Assembly (NCBI RefSeq): GCF_004214935.1
Contig: NZ_SFCC01000021.1
Span: forward strand, 86,627-150,626
Direction of reading: 5' to 3'
DNA from: Amycolatopsis suaedae
GTDB taxonomy: Bacteria > Actinomycetota > Actinomycetes > Mycobacteriales > Pseudonocardiaceae
Length of the DNA stretch: 64,000 nt
Of the stretch, positions 31,825-38,604 are shown in pieces. The translations under genes and the position numbers were made by a program. The notes under the pieces were generated by a model, which was given only the letters and a program-made list of their open reading frames with translations, made no database searches and was not told the origin of the DNA. Each line of letters begins with the position of its first letter. Within the stretch, counting starts at the first letter, position 1.

Positions 31825-32613
31825 ATGCGCAACCGTATCAGTAACACCCCTGACCAGCCAGAAGGCTCGCCGAACGGTGAGATGGACCTCTTCACCGGCA
31901 TGGGCGACGGACTCGGCCCCGAACACTTCGGCCTGACCGACACCGGCCGTGCGTACGTGGTCGCCGGGCCGTTCGCTAAGGCTCTCGGCCACCGCGACGC
32001 CGACAAGGCGACCCGCCTCCTCGATGAGGAGGAAAAGGGTACCCAGATTGTGGGTACCCCTGGCGGTGACCAGCGGGTTTCCGTCGTCTACGAGGAGGGC
32101 ATCTGGCGGCTGATCTTCCGCAGTAACCTCCCCGCGGCCCGTGAGCTGACCAAGCGGGTGACCGCCATCCTGCGGGAGCTGCGGGAGAAGGGCGTGGTCG
32201 ACCGGCGCCCGCAGCGCGAGCTGACACGCTTGGAGCTGATCGACCTCGCCCGTGAGTCCGAACTTGGACGCCTGGCCGCCGCGCGAAGGGTGCAGGAGCT
32301 GGAACCGAAGGCTGAAGCGTTCGACCGGTTCCTCACCGCTGAGGGCGACTACGCGGTCGGCACGGTGGCGAAGATGCTCGGCATCGGCCAGAACACCCTG
32401 TTCGCCCACCTCCGCGCCAAGCGGGTTCTCATCACCGGCGGTCGGCGGCACAACACCCCGTATGAGCAGCACGCCAAGCACTTCCGGGTGGTGGCGCGCG
32501 ACTTCGACATCGGTGAGACGGTGCGCACTGGCTACACCACCTACGTGCGGCCATCTGGAATCGATCTCATCCGCAGGCTGCTCCAGCTGCCCCCTGGCGA
32601 CGCCGCCGCCTGA
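31825..32613 (+). CDS. Phage antirepressor, BRO/KilAC type
   Basis: The 262-residue product has a BRO-N-like N-terminal part (AYVVAGPFAKALGHRDADKATRLLD, in two stretches near 40-70; YEEGIWRLIFRSNLP at about 89-103). A helical linker leads to a C-terminal KilAC/ANT domain (FDRFLTAEGDYAVGTVAKML, then GIGQNTLFAHLRAKRVL). Such proteins counter the CI-like repressor during induction or regulate late lysogeny genes. AAGGAGG lies nine bases before ATG 31825. Confidence 0.85.
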   Translation: MRNRISNTPDQPEGSPNGEMDLFTGMGDGLGPEHFGLTDTGRAYVVAGPFAKALGHRDADKATRLLDEEEKGTQIVGTPGGDQRVSVVYEEGIWRLIFRSNLPAARELTKRVTAILRELREKGVVDRRPQRELTRLELIDLARESELGRLAAARRVQELEPKAEAFDRFLTAEGDYAVGTVAKMLGIGQNTLFAHLRAKRVLITGGRRHNTPYEQHAKHFRVVARDFDIGETVRTGYTTYVRPSGIDLIRRLLQLPPGDAAA

Positions 32614-32615
32614 CC

Positions 32616-32679
32616 GGCTGCCGACCCCTTGCGGCAGCCCACGGCCCCGCGCTCCCACCGGAGCGCGGGGCCGTTCTCT
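32616..32679 (+). terminator. Double hairpin terminator after the antirepressor
   Basis: A perfect 8-bp stem (32616-32623 with 32632-32639) is followed by a perfect 15-bp stem (32641-32655 with 32660-32674, 4-base loop) and TCTCT. It should end rightward phage transcription. Confidence 0.85.
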
Positions 32680-32750
32680 GCGTCAGGTGCATGCCCGCTA
32701 AGTGATCGGGTAGGTCATGGGGCAGTCCGCCACCTGAGCCGGCGGGCGCT

Positions 32751-32788
32751 GCGGCCTTGCCTGTTCAGTCAGCAGCGGGCAAGGCCGC
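32751..32788 (-). terminator. Terminator hairpin at the end of the leftward accessory block
   Basis: A perfect 11-bp stem (32751-32761 with 32778-32788) with a 16-base loop, just after the stop of the 32794 gene when read leftward. Confidence 0.6.
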
Positions 32789-32793
32789 CCTGG

Positions 32794-32988
32794 TCAGTGT
32801 GCGTGCGGGTCCTCGATCCGCACCAGCTCCTGGGCCAGCTCCATCGCGCGGAACAGGTCGCCCCCTGCGATCGGGACCCGCCGGGCGAGTGCCCGTTCCC
32901 GGGCCCGTTCCAGGACGGCGATGCCGTCGCTGTACCAGTCGATCACGGACCTGGGCGGTGGCGGCGGTGGCGGGTAGTAGCTGGACAT
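32794..32988 (-). CDS. Proline-rich small protein
   Basis: The 64-residue product starts MSSYYPPPPPPPRSVIDW and continues as one charged helical region. GAAGGGGA lies upstream of the start. The family is unknown; the poly-Pro stretch suggests protein contacts. Confidence 0.55.
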   Translation of the reverse strand: MSSYYPPPPPPPRSVIDWYSDGIAVLERARERALARRVPIAGGDLFRAMELAQELVRIEDPHAH

Positions 32989-33072
32989 GACGGTTCCCCT
33001 TCGTTGTCGTGCGGTGGGGAAGCGCGCCGATGACGATAGAACGCACGTTCGACTGTTGCAACGGTCGGGGGA

Positions 33073-33369
33073 TCAGGTGGTCCTCGTTCGGTCGAATGGC
33101 GCCGGGCCGCTGGCCCGCTCCAGCGCGGCGAGCAGTTCCTGCGCGCCGCCGATGGCCCGTTCGAGATCACGCGCGATCGCCTCGGCCTGGCGCCGCATCT
33201 CGTTCAGGGCCGTGATCTCCATCAGGTCCAGCACGCCGACCTGCCCGATGGTTACCGCCGTGGTCAGCAGGTGGACGACGAACTGGTTCGCGCTGAGTCC
33301 GCGCTCGGCTGCCACGCCCTGTACTCGGGCGTGCAGGTCCTCGTCGAGCCGGGTGATCATCTGCTTCAC
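33073..33369 (-). CDS. Ribbon-helix-helix DNA-binding protein
   Basis: The 98-residue product has an Arc/HicB-like RHH start (QMITRLDEDLHARVQGVAAE, then GLSANQFVVHLL): one beta strand and two helices, residues about 3-40. The C-terminal helix could dimerise. RHH proteins repress their own promoter, often as antitoxins, but no toxin-like partner is next to it. Confidence 0.75.
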   Translation of the reverse strand: MKQMITRLDEDLHARVQGVAAERGLSANQFVVHLLTTAVTIGQVGVLDLMEITALNEMRRQAEAIARDLERAIGGAQELLAALERASGPAPFDRTRTT

Positions 33370-33492
33370 GGCGTGGCGAACCTCCTGGTGACGTTGGAAC
33401 GGCCCCCGCCCCGGTGACGTGCGGGGTGAGGGCCGCGTACCCGGCCGGCGCGGTCGCTCGGCTGCAAGTCATCGCGCCGGACGGGGGGTTCA

Positions 33493-33554
33493 GGTGCCCC
33501 CGGGGGTTGTCCTGCGCTCCCTTCGGTTGCGCGACGCAGGGCCCCGGGGGCGCC
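33493..33554. terminator. Large composite hairpin between accessory genes
   Basis: The outer stem 33493-33504 with 33543-33554 (one G-U) encloses an inner CCTGCG/CGCAGG stem (33511-33516 with 33535-33540). It sits in the 218-bp gap between the 33588 gene stop and the RHH gene start. It probably separates the two transcripts; a small RNA is possible. No gene is seen in the gap. Confidence 0.6.
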
Positions 33555-33587
33555 CCGGCCCGCTGGCCTCCCGTAGGAGGGTGCAGA

Positions 33588-33983
33588 TCAGCAGGCCGGG
33601 GAGTCGGTGGTCTGCCACAGCGGGTACCTGTCCGGGCGCGGCTGCGCGGCCAGCCACTCGGCGATGGCCACGATGTCCTGCCAGCCGCCGTCGCGGCGGT
33701 CGACGAGCCGGTCGCCGCGGATGCTGTAGCCGGTGCAGTTGCCGGACGCCACCCCGAAGAAGTCCGCCGAGTCGCGTGCCCAGACCCGTTCGAGCCGGAG
33801 CGCCCCCGGCGAGCCGTAGTCGCTCTGGTGCCCGACGAACCCTGCTGCCTCCAGCAGCCGGTAGGCGACAGTTTCAGCGGATGGCGGCTCGCTGTGTCCC
33901 CGTACCTGGAGGCCCTGGCGTTCGCAGGGCAGGAGCAGCGACCCGATGCCGATGGGGTCGTAGTGGTAGTTGCGGCCGTTCAT
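33588..33983 (-). CDS. Hypothetical accessory protein
   Basis: The 131-residue alpha/beta product has no recognised motif; a single CER and a C-terminal Cys are present. ATG 33983 overlaps the upstream gene stop by four bases, indicating co-translation. Confidence 0.6.
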   Translation of the reverse strand: MNGRNYHYDPIGIGSLLLPCERQGLQVRGHSEPPSAETVAYRLLEAAGFVGHQSDYGSPGALRLERVWARDSADFFGVASGNCTGYSIRGDRLVDRRDGGWQDIVAIAEWLAAQPRPDRYPLWQTTDSPAC

Positions 33984-34207
33984 GTCCGTGGTTCGTTCTC
34001 GATCGTGTCGGCCTCCAGGCGCCACCGGTCGGCCGAGGCGCGCAGCTGGTTTGACAGGCGCACCATCAGCGCGGCCAGCTCCCGCATCCGGGCCACCGTC
34101 AGCGCCCGCCGGCCGGGCAGCGGCTCGGCTACCACGGTGATCACGTGCCCGACTAGCTGGGCGGTGCGGGCGGCCAGCTGGAACAGCGCCGTGTCCTGGT
34201 GGCTCAT
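33980..34207 (-). CDS. 75-residue helical accessory protein
   Basis: An all-helical product rich in Ala, Arg and Leu, coupled on both sides by four-base overlaps. The function is unknown. Confidence 0.55.
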   Translation of the reverse strand: MSHQDTALFQLAARTAQLVGHVITVVAEPLPGRRALTVARMRELAALMVRLSNQLRASADRWRLEADTIENEPRT

Positions 34208-34512
34208 GCGTGCAAGGTGTGCTGGTTGACCACGGGCCGCAGCTTCACGTCAGCGGCCACGAGGACGTTGCGCACATGCCACCGGGTGAGCTTCAGCCTC
34301 TTCGCGATCGCGCCCATCGACTCCTCGTTGTCGACGTAGCTGGTCACGATGTGGGCGGCCAGCTCCCGGGCGCGTCGTCCGGGCGGTGTTCGCGGATCGG
34401 GCACCGGGGCCGCAGGCGTGGCCGTGGGCGCGAAACACGGGCAGGTGCGGTGGGTGAAGTGAGCATCGTGGAAGCACACCGTCGCCGGCTCGAACTCTGT
34501 CGTCGTCGCCAT
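34204..34512 (-). CDS. Helix-turn-helix accessory protein with CxC finger
   Basis: The 102-residue product has CFHDAHFTHRTCPC near the N-terminus (possible zinc site) and a C-terminal HTH (HIVTSYVDNEESMGAIAKRL, then KLTRWHVRNVL) resembling sigma-factor region-4 or resolvase HTHs. ATG 34512 is chosen over 34551 because the extra residues are low-complexity. Confidence 0.65.
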   Translation of the reverse strand: MATTTEFEPATVCFHDAHFTHRTCPCFAPTATPAAPVPDPRTPPGRRARELAAHIVTSYVDNEESMGAIAKRLKLTRWHVRNVLVAADVKLRPVVNQHTLHA

Positions 34513-34578
34513 CGTCACCGTCCTCGTCGATGCGGTCCCAGGTGTCGGCACCGATACACACGTTCCGCTCCGGCTCCA

Positions 34579-34839
34579 TCAGCGCTCGCCGCCCCGCTGC
34601 TGCTGAACGCGTGCCTTCTCCTGGATGGCCATGCGGATGTACGACAGGACGGTTGCGGCCGCGTCGTCCCCGAGCAGCGCTGCTTCGCCGCCGACACGCA
34701 GCCCGATGACCAGGTCCGGCGGCTCGCTGACTTCGACCAGGCCAACGGCGACGGGTTGCCGCTGGTGGTCGTGGGGTCGGACCCCGTTCTGGACCAGCCA
34801 GGAAGTCCACCAGTCGTACCCATCGCCCTCGATCATCAC
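34579..34839 (-). CDS. First gene of leftward accessory operon, unknown
   Basis: The 86-residue product begins MMIEGDGYDWWTSWLVQNGV and has a helical C-terminus. It resembles no family that I recognise. It lies 28 bases downstream of the -10 of a plausible leftward promoter. Confidence 0.55.
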   Translation of the reverse strand: MMIEGDGYDWWTSWLVQNGVRPHDHQRQPVAVGLVEVSEPPDLVIGLRVGGEAALLGDDAAATVLSYIRMAIQEKARVQQQRGGER

Positions 34840-34866
34840 GCGCCCTTCGATGCCTACTCGCGCATG

Positions 34867-34896
34867 GTTCTAGCAATTTGAGCAACACTCAAGCAA
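34867..34896 (-). promoter_or_regulatory. Leftward promoter with TTGAG-N5-CTCAA dyad
   Basis: Read leftward, TTGCTT (34896-34891), an 18-bp spacer and TAGAAC (34872-34867) form a fair sigma-A promoter. The dyad TTGAG-CAACA-CTCAA (34878-34892) overlaps the spacer, as expected for an operator. Confidence 0.5.
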
Positions 34897-35008
34897 CACT
34901 GCGGAAGATCCCCTAGATGGAGTCTCGGGAACCGGCGGGCAGGCACGCTCCGTGATCGCCTACCTGGGAACTTGCACCCGGATGACGGATGGGTCGTTGC
35001 GAAGATTG

Positions 35009-35025
35009 CCGTCACGATGCGACGG
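35009..35025. promoter_or_regulatory. CCGTC-N7-GACGG dyad before the three-gene cassette
   Basis: A 5-bp inverted repeat lies 28 bases upstream of the GTG at 35054. It may be an operator for the XRE protein of the cassette or a short leader hairpin. Confidence 0.4.
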
Positions 35026-35053
35026 TGAAGTCCACGATCAACAGGAGGACACC

Positions 35054-35260
35054 GTGAAGCTGACCTTCCTCGGCACCGACTCCGACAAGGGCTCGAGCCC
35101 CACGGCCTGGGCGACAGACCGAGGCACCTTCGTAGTCCAGGGCTACCGAGTGACCGACGACGAAGCACTGGCCGCGCTGCGCGAGCGCGGCCTACCCGAC
35201 CACGAAACCGCCGTCGAGGTTCCGAAGGAGCTGCTGCGGTTCTTCACGGAGCGCGGGTGA
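35054..35260 (+). CDS. 68-residue first protein of DUF6879/XRE cassette
   Basis: A small beta-alpha product (LTFLGTDSDKGSSPTAWATD) with a clear AGGAGG eight bases upstream of GTG 35054. Its stop overlaps the next start by four bases. It takes the position that DUF397-like partners hold next to XRE-DUF5753 regulators, but its sequence does not look like DUF397. Confidence 0.65.
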   Translation: MKLTFLGTDSDKGSSPTAWATDRGTFVVQGYRVTDDEALAALRERGLPDHETAVEVPKELLRFFTERG

Positions 35261-35799
35261 CCTGGGCAGAACACGGCCCGGACGCCCTCGGTGAGCTGCT
35301 GGACAACGTCACCCTGTCCTCCTGGCGCTGGGAATGCCAAGGCGACTACTCCGCCATCGACGCCGACCTGATGCGCCGCTGGCGCGCAGGCCTCGGCCGC
35401 GACCCAGCAGCAGACCAGCCATGGATCGACTACGTCCAGGACCTGGTGCAGCGCGGCATCCCGTTCCAGCGGGTCCGCCTGCTCACCGACCCCATCACCG
35501 AATACCTGCGGTGCCAGCTCGACGTCAGCTACATGAACGTCGACGCCGGCGAGGACATCCGGTGGGTCGAGCAGCACGCCGCCGCCCGCCTCGGGATGCC
35601 CGCGTACGACTACTACCTGATCGACGACGCGCGGGTCGCGGTCCTGGTGTTCGGCGACAACGGCCTGTTGGCTGGGCTCCGCACCTCCACTGCCGGGGAG
35701 GTGATCTCCCAGCACCGCCGGTGGCGTGATGTGATCTGGCCCCACGCCGTCCCGCACCGGCAGTTCCTCGCCGGCCTGACCGCCAGGAAGGATCAGTGA
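35257..35799 (+). CDS. DUF6879-family protein
   Basis: The 180-residue product matches the actinobacterial DUF6879 layout: SSWRWECQGDY near residue 22, then IPFQRVRLLTDPITEYLRCQ around 66-85, IRWV near 100 and YDYYLIDDARVAVLVF near 115. Members are usually next to XRE-DUF5753 genes. The biochemical role is unknown. The gene overlaps both neighbours by four bases. Confidence 0.75.
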   Translation: MTWAEHGPDALGELLDNVTLSSWRWECQGDYSAIDADLMRRWRAGLGRDPAADQPWIDYVQDLVQRGIPFQRVRLLTDPITEYLRCQLDVSYMNVDAGEDIRWVEQHAAARLGMPAYDYYLIDDARVAVLVFGDNGLLAGLRTSTAGEVISQHRRWRDVIWPHAVPHRQFLAGLTARKDQ

Positions 35800-36632
35800 C
35801 CAGTCCCGAACAGCGGCGGATAGCGCTCGCCGACCAGCTGCGCGTGCTGCTGTCCGCCGCCGGCCTGTCCGGACGCCAGTTCGCCGCTGCCGTCGGCTGG
35901 CAGGCCAGCAAGGTGTCGAAGATCCTCAACGGTCGGCAGTCCGTGACCGACGCCGACATCCTCACGTGGTGCGCAGCCACCGACGCACCGGCGGAGGAGG
36001 CGGAACGTCTCCGCGCCGAGCTGCGCGCGATCCGCGCCGACGAAGCCCGCTGGTCCCGGCAGCTGGCCGCCGGGCACCGCGCCGCCCAGGAGGACATGGC
36101 GTCGCTCGAGCAGCGCGCCACGAGGATCCGCGCGTTCGACATGGCTCTGGTGCCTGGCCTGCTCCAGACCGCCGAGTACGCCCACGTTGTGCTCACCGCG
36201 CTCGCCGCGCTGCGGGACACGCCGCGCGACACCGACGCCGCGGTACGCGCCCGGATGGAGCGCCAGCGGGTGCTGTACGACTCCACGAAGAAGATCACGC
36301 TGCTGACGTCGGAGTTCGCGCTCCGCTATCCGATCGCGGGCCCTGCGGTCATGGCGGCGCAGCTCGACCGGTTCCTGGCGCTGGACGGCTTGCCGTCGGT
36401 CACGCTCGGCATCGTGCCGTTCGGTGTCGAGCTGCCGGTGCCGCCGCTCCACGGCTTCTGCATCCTCGACGACTTCGTACTCGTCGAGGTGTTCCACGCC
36501 GAAGCGTCCACCGAGCAGCCTGACGACGTCGCGCTGTACCACCGCATCGCCGACCAGCTGTGGCCGCTCGCAGCCACCGGCGCGGACGCACGCGCGATCG
36601 TCCGCACCGTGCTCGCCGACCTCACCGCCTGA
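35796..36632 (+). CDS. XRE regulator with DUF5753 domain
   Basis: The 278-residue product has an N-terminal XRE HTH at about 10-60 (LRVLLSAAGLSGRQFAAAVG, then WQASKVSKILNGRQ) and a DUF5753 domain from about residue 90 (FDMALVPGLLQTAEYA, RMERQRVLYD and FALRYPIAGPAVMAAQLD). This family includes WhiJ-like regulators and Scr1-type toxin-antitoxin members in Streptomyces. It is the last gene of the three-gene operon and probably regulates it. Confidence 0.88.
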   Translation: MTSPEQRRIALADQLRVLLSAAGLSGRQFAAAVGWQASKVSKILNGRQSVTDADILTWCAATDAPAEEAERLRAELRAIRADEARWSRQLAAGHRAAQEDMASLEQRATRIRAFDMALVPGLLQTAEYAHVVLTALAALRDTPRDTDAAVRARMERQRVLYDSTKKITLLTSEFALRYPIAGPAVMAAQLDRFLALDGLPSVTLGIVPFGVELPVPPLHGFCILDDFVLVEVFHAEASTEQPDDVALYHRIADQLWPLAATGADARAIVRTVLADLTA

Positions 36633-36648
36633 GCAGCAACTCAGCCAG

Positions 36649-37008
36649 TCACGCTGTGGGCTCGGTGTCGCGGGCCGTCGGCTCCTCGCGCTCCCGGCGG
36701 ACGACGAGTGCCCCGAAGAGCCCGATCGCGCCCAGCCCGACCAACGGCCAGGCCCAGAGTCGACGATCGGTGGTGGCCTCCTCGCAGACCGACTCCGCGT
36801 TGCCGCGGCTGGCAGTGCCGCGGGCATCGGCGAACATCGCGTCCGCGAGATCGGACTGGAAGGTCGACGCACTCGACTCCGCCCAGCCTGTTCCACACTC
36901 GACGCTCCGGTTCGTCGCGGTCGTGGCGGTGACGGTGACCGACAGGCCGATGATGCCGGCGATGAGTAGGGCGGCGGCGACAAGCGCTGCGAACTGGCGT
37001 GGCGACAT
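36649..37008 (-). CDS. Two-TM hypothetical membrane protein
   Basis: The 119-residue product has an N-terminal membrane segment (about 3-23), an extracytoplasmic loop with two cysteines (ECGTGW and VCEEA) and a second membrane segment near 90-108 with a charged end. ATG 37008 has GAAGGGA 10 bases upstream; an earlier ATG at 37074 is possible. It converges with the XRE gene. Confidence 0.55.
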   Translation of the reverse strand: MSPRQFAALVAAALLIAGIIGLSVTVTATTATNRSVECGTGWAESSASTFQSDLADAMFADARGTASRGNAESVCEEATTDRRLWAWPLVGLGAIGLFGALVVRREREEPTARDTEPTA

Positions 37009-37063
37009 GACGGCGGCGTCCCTTCGTCGGCTGCCCCCGTAGTCGGTGGTGATCACGTGCGCG

Positions 37064-37159
37064 TTACTGGTCATCGGGCCACCGGACCAGGCCGAGGTGT
37101 ACCGCCAGCGTGACAACGAAGTCCGCCAGGATCCGGCCGCCGCGGCGTAGCCGCTTCAC
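37064..37159 (-). CDS. 31-residue basic peptide
   Basis: GTG 37159 overlaps the upstream stop by four bases. The product is basic at the start, then hydrophobic. Support is coupling only. Confidence 0.35.
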   Translation of the reverse strand: MKRLRRGGRILADFVVTLAVHLGLVRWPDDQ

Positions 37160-37320
37160 TGGTCGGGTCCTTGGGTGCGGGCGATGTAAAGCAGCGCCAG
37201 GAGCGCGGCCGGCGCGACGCCGAAGGAGAAGAAGGCGGCGAACACGTGGCCGGAGCCGACCATGAGCAGGGGGCTGAGTAGCAGGGCCAGGACGCCGACC
37301 CCGACAAGAACCAGCCACAC
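37156..37320 (-). CDS. Small two-TM membrane protein
   Basis: The 54-residue product consists almost wholly of two hydrophobic helices. GTG 37320 is the first in-frame start found; no good Shine-Dalgarno is seen, so the start is uncertain. The prophage right junction may lie just upstream of this group or between it and the phospholipase gene. Confidence 0.4.
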   Translation of the reverse strand: MWLVLVGVGVLALLLSPLLMVGSGHVFAAFFSFGVAPAALLALLYIARTQGPDQ

Positions 37321-37445
37321 CCGGAACGCCCAGTCGTGCGAGTCGTTCCGGGTGTGCTGGGATTGTGGACCGTTTACGGACCTTGATCTTGTCCGGTGAT
37401 CCGGAGTGGTGATCGAATGTAGTGCTGAGCTGCAGCCACTTGGGC

Positions 37446-37901
37446 TCAGCTGGCGCCGAACTTCCGTACGGCCTGGTAGTAGGTCCACGCGGCGGCGTCG
37501 CACTGCCACCGGCCCGCGCAGACCGACTTCATGTCGGCGTAGAACTTGTCGTCGATCTTCTTGCGGTTGGCCTCGGTGAACCGGCTCTGCTTCTTGTAGT
37601 TGCGGTAGCCGAAGTCGTGCCGCCAGCACGCGCGGGTGAAGTCGTAGCCCAGCGGCTTGTCCGGCGACCACGAGCACGCGTCGGTGGACCAGTCGAGCTG
37701 GCTCGGGTAGGTGCCGCGCACGCTGACGAAGCCGGACAGGGACTTCTTGAACAGGTAGTCGTCGGTCACCGCCCGCACGTCGATGGCGTTCGCGGTACCC
37801 GCGCCGAACATCAGCCCGCCCGCGACGGCGGCGGTGACGGCGATCCGGCGCAACAGCCCCGTTCGGCGGGTCCGGGTGGCAGGCAGGGTGGACGTCGACA
37901 T
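37446..37901 (-). CDS. Secreted prokaryotic-type phospholipase A2
   Basis: The 151-residue product has a twin-basic start, a hydrophobic core and likely cleavage after GTANA (about residue 39). The mature ~112 residues carry the PLA2 active site CWRHDFGYRN (His95-Asp96) and four cysteines for two disulfides, as in the Streptomyces enzyme. It would hydrolyse phospholipids outside the cell. An imperfectly placed GCTGAGC/GCTCAGC stem at its stop may terminate it. It may be the first chromosomal gene after the prophage or a phage-borne cargo gene. Confidence 0.85.
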   Translation of the reverse strand: MSTSTLPATRTRRTGLLRRIAVTAAVAGGLMFGAGTANAIDVRAVTDDYLFKKSLSGFVSVRGTYPSQLDWSTDACSWSPDKPLGYDFTRACWRHDFGYRNYKKQSRFTEANRKKIDDKFYADMKSVCAGRWQCDAAAWTYYQAVRKFGAS

Positions 37902-38035
37902 CGGGTTCTCCCTCGCAGGTCCGTGACGGAAGCCACAACAGCTTCGGCCGCGGCCGTCCGCCGCACCACCCCTGATCGACGGCTATCTCGGAATTCCACC
38001 GCCCGATACCGTGCGTTATCGAACGTCTGTTCGAG

Positions 38036-38539
38036 TTACAGGTCGAGCAGCATGCGGGTGTTGCCCAGCGTGTTGGGCTTCACGAAGGGCAGATCCAGGA
38101 ACTCGGCGACACCGGGGTCGATCGACCGCCGCATCTGCTCGTAGACCTCCTCGGTCACCGGAGCGCCCTCGATCTCCCGGAAGCCGTGCCGGGAGAAGAA
38201 GCTGGTTTCGAACGTCAGCACGAACACCCGCCGCAACTGCAGCTCGACGGCCACCTCGATGAGCCGGGCGACCAGCGCATAGCCGATGCCGAGGCCGCGG
38301 GCGGCCTTGTCCACCACGATCGTGCGCAGCTCGCCGAGGTCCTCCCAGAGCACGTGCAGCGCCCCGGCGCCGACCACCCGGCCGTCGTGCTCGGCCACCC
38401 AGAACTCCTGCACGTGCTCGTAGAGGGTGACCAGTTCCTTCTCCAGCAGGACCCGGCCGGCGTCGGCGTCGACCAGTTCCTTGATCGCGCGGACGTCGGT
38501 CACGCGGGCGCGGCGGACATGAGCGGGCACGGGAGGCAC
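38036..38539 (-). CDS. argA: GNAT amino-acid N-acetyltransferase, ArgA type
   Basis: The 167-residue product is a GNAT protein with the acetyl-CoA loop VDKAARGLGIGYALV at about residues 77-91 and FETSFFSRHGF near 118-128. It matches the short mycobacterial N-acetylglutamate synthase type, which makes the first intermediate of arginine synthesis. As in mycobacteria it lies next to pgsA/cinA/clgR genes. The specific substrate is inferred from family and synteny. Confidence 0.8.
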   Translation of the reverse strand: MPPVPAHVRRARVTDVRAIKELVDADAGRVLLEKELVTLYEHVQEFWVAEHDGRVVGAGALHVLWEDLGELRTIVVDKAARGLGIGYALVARLIEVAVELQLRRVFVLTFETSFFSRHGFREIEGAPVTEEVYEQMRRSIDPGVAEFLDLPFVKPNTLGNTRMLLDL

Positions 38540-38604
38540 ACCGTCAACCTACTGAGCGGGCGTGACCGGCGGAGCGCGCGGTGTGTCCAGCTACGCTGAG
38601 CGTC

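Larger units (their letters stand above)
1..37400. mobile_element. Temperate siphovirus prophage (left end outside window, right end approximate)
   Basis: A complete late module (terminase, HK97-type portal, protease and capsid, connectors, tail tube, tape measure, tail tip, lysis) follows an early operon with recombination and replication genes and a divergent repressor region. The element runs left past the window start, because the repressor gene is cut there and no integrase is present. The right end is inferred to lie between the antirepressor terminator near 32.7 kb and the secreted phospholipase gene near 37.4 kb, after which genes are typical chromosomal ones. No att repeat could be identified because the left junction is not visible. 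Confidence 0.9.

Noticed and set aside
33073..33369. Toxin-antitoxin pair
   Set aside because: An RHH protein is present but neither neighbour resembles a toxin (RelE, VapC, HicA, MazF), so only the RHH gene is called.
34250..34579. Alternative minus-strand frame starting MEPERNVCIGADTW at 34579
   Set aside because: After about 30 residues it becomes a shadow of the HTH gene at 34204-34512, which has clear motifs.
1..38000. Integrase or tRNA attachment site within the window
   Set aside because: No tyrosine or serine recombinase and no tRNA were found; both may lie left of position 1.
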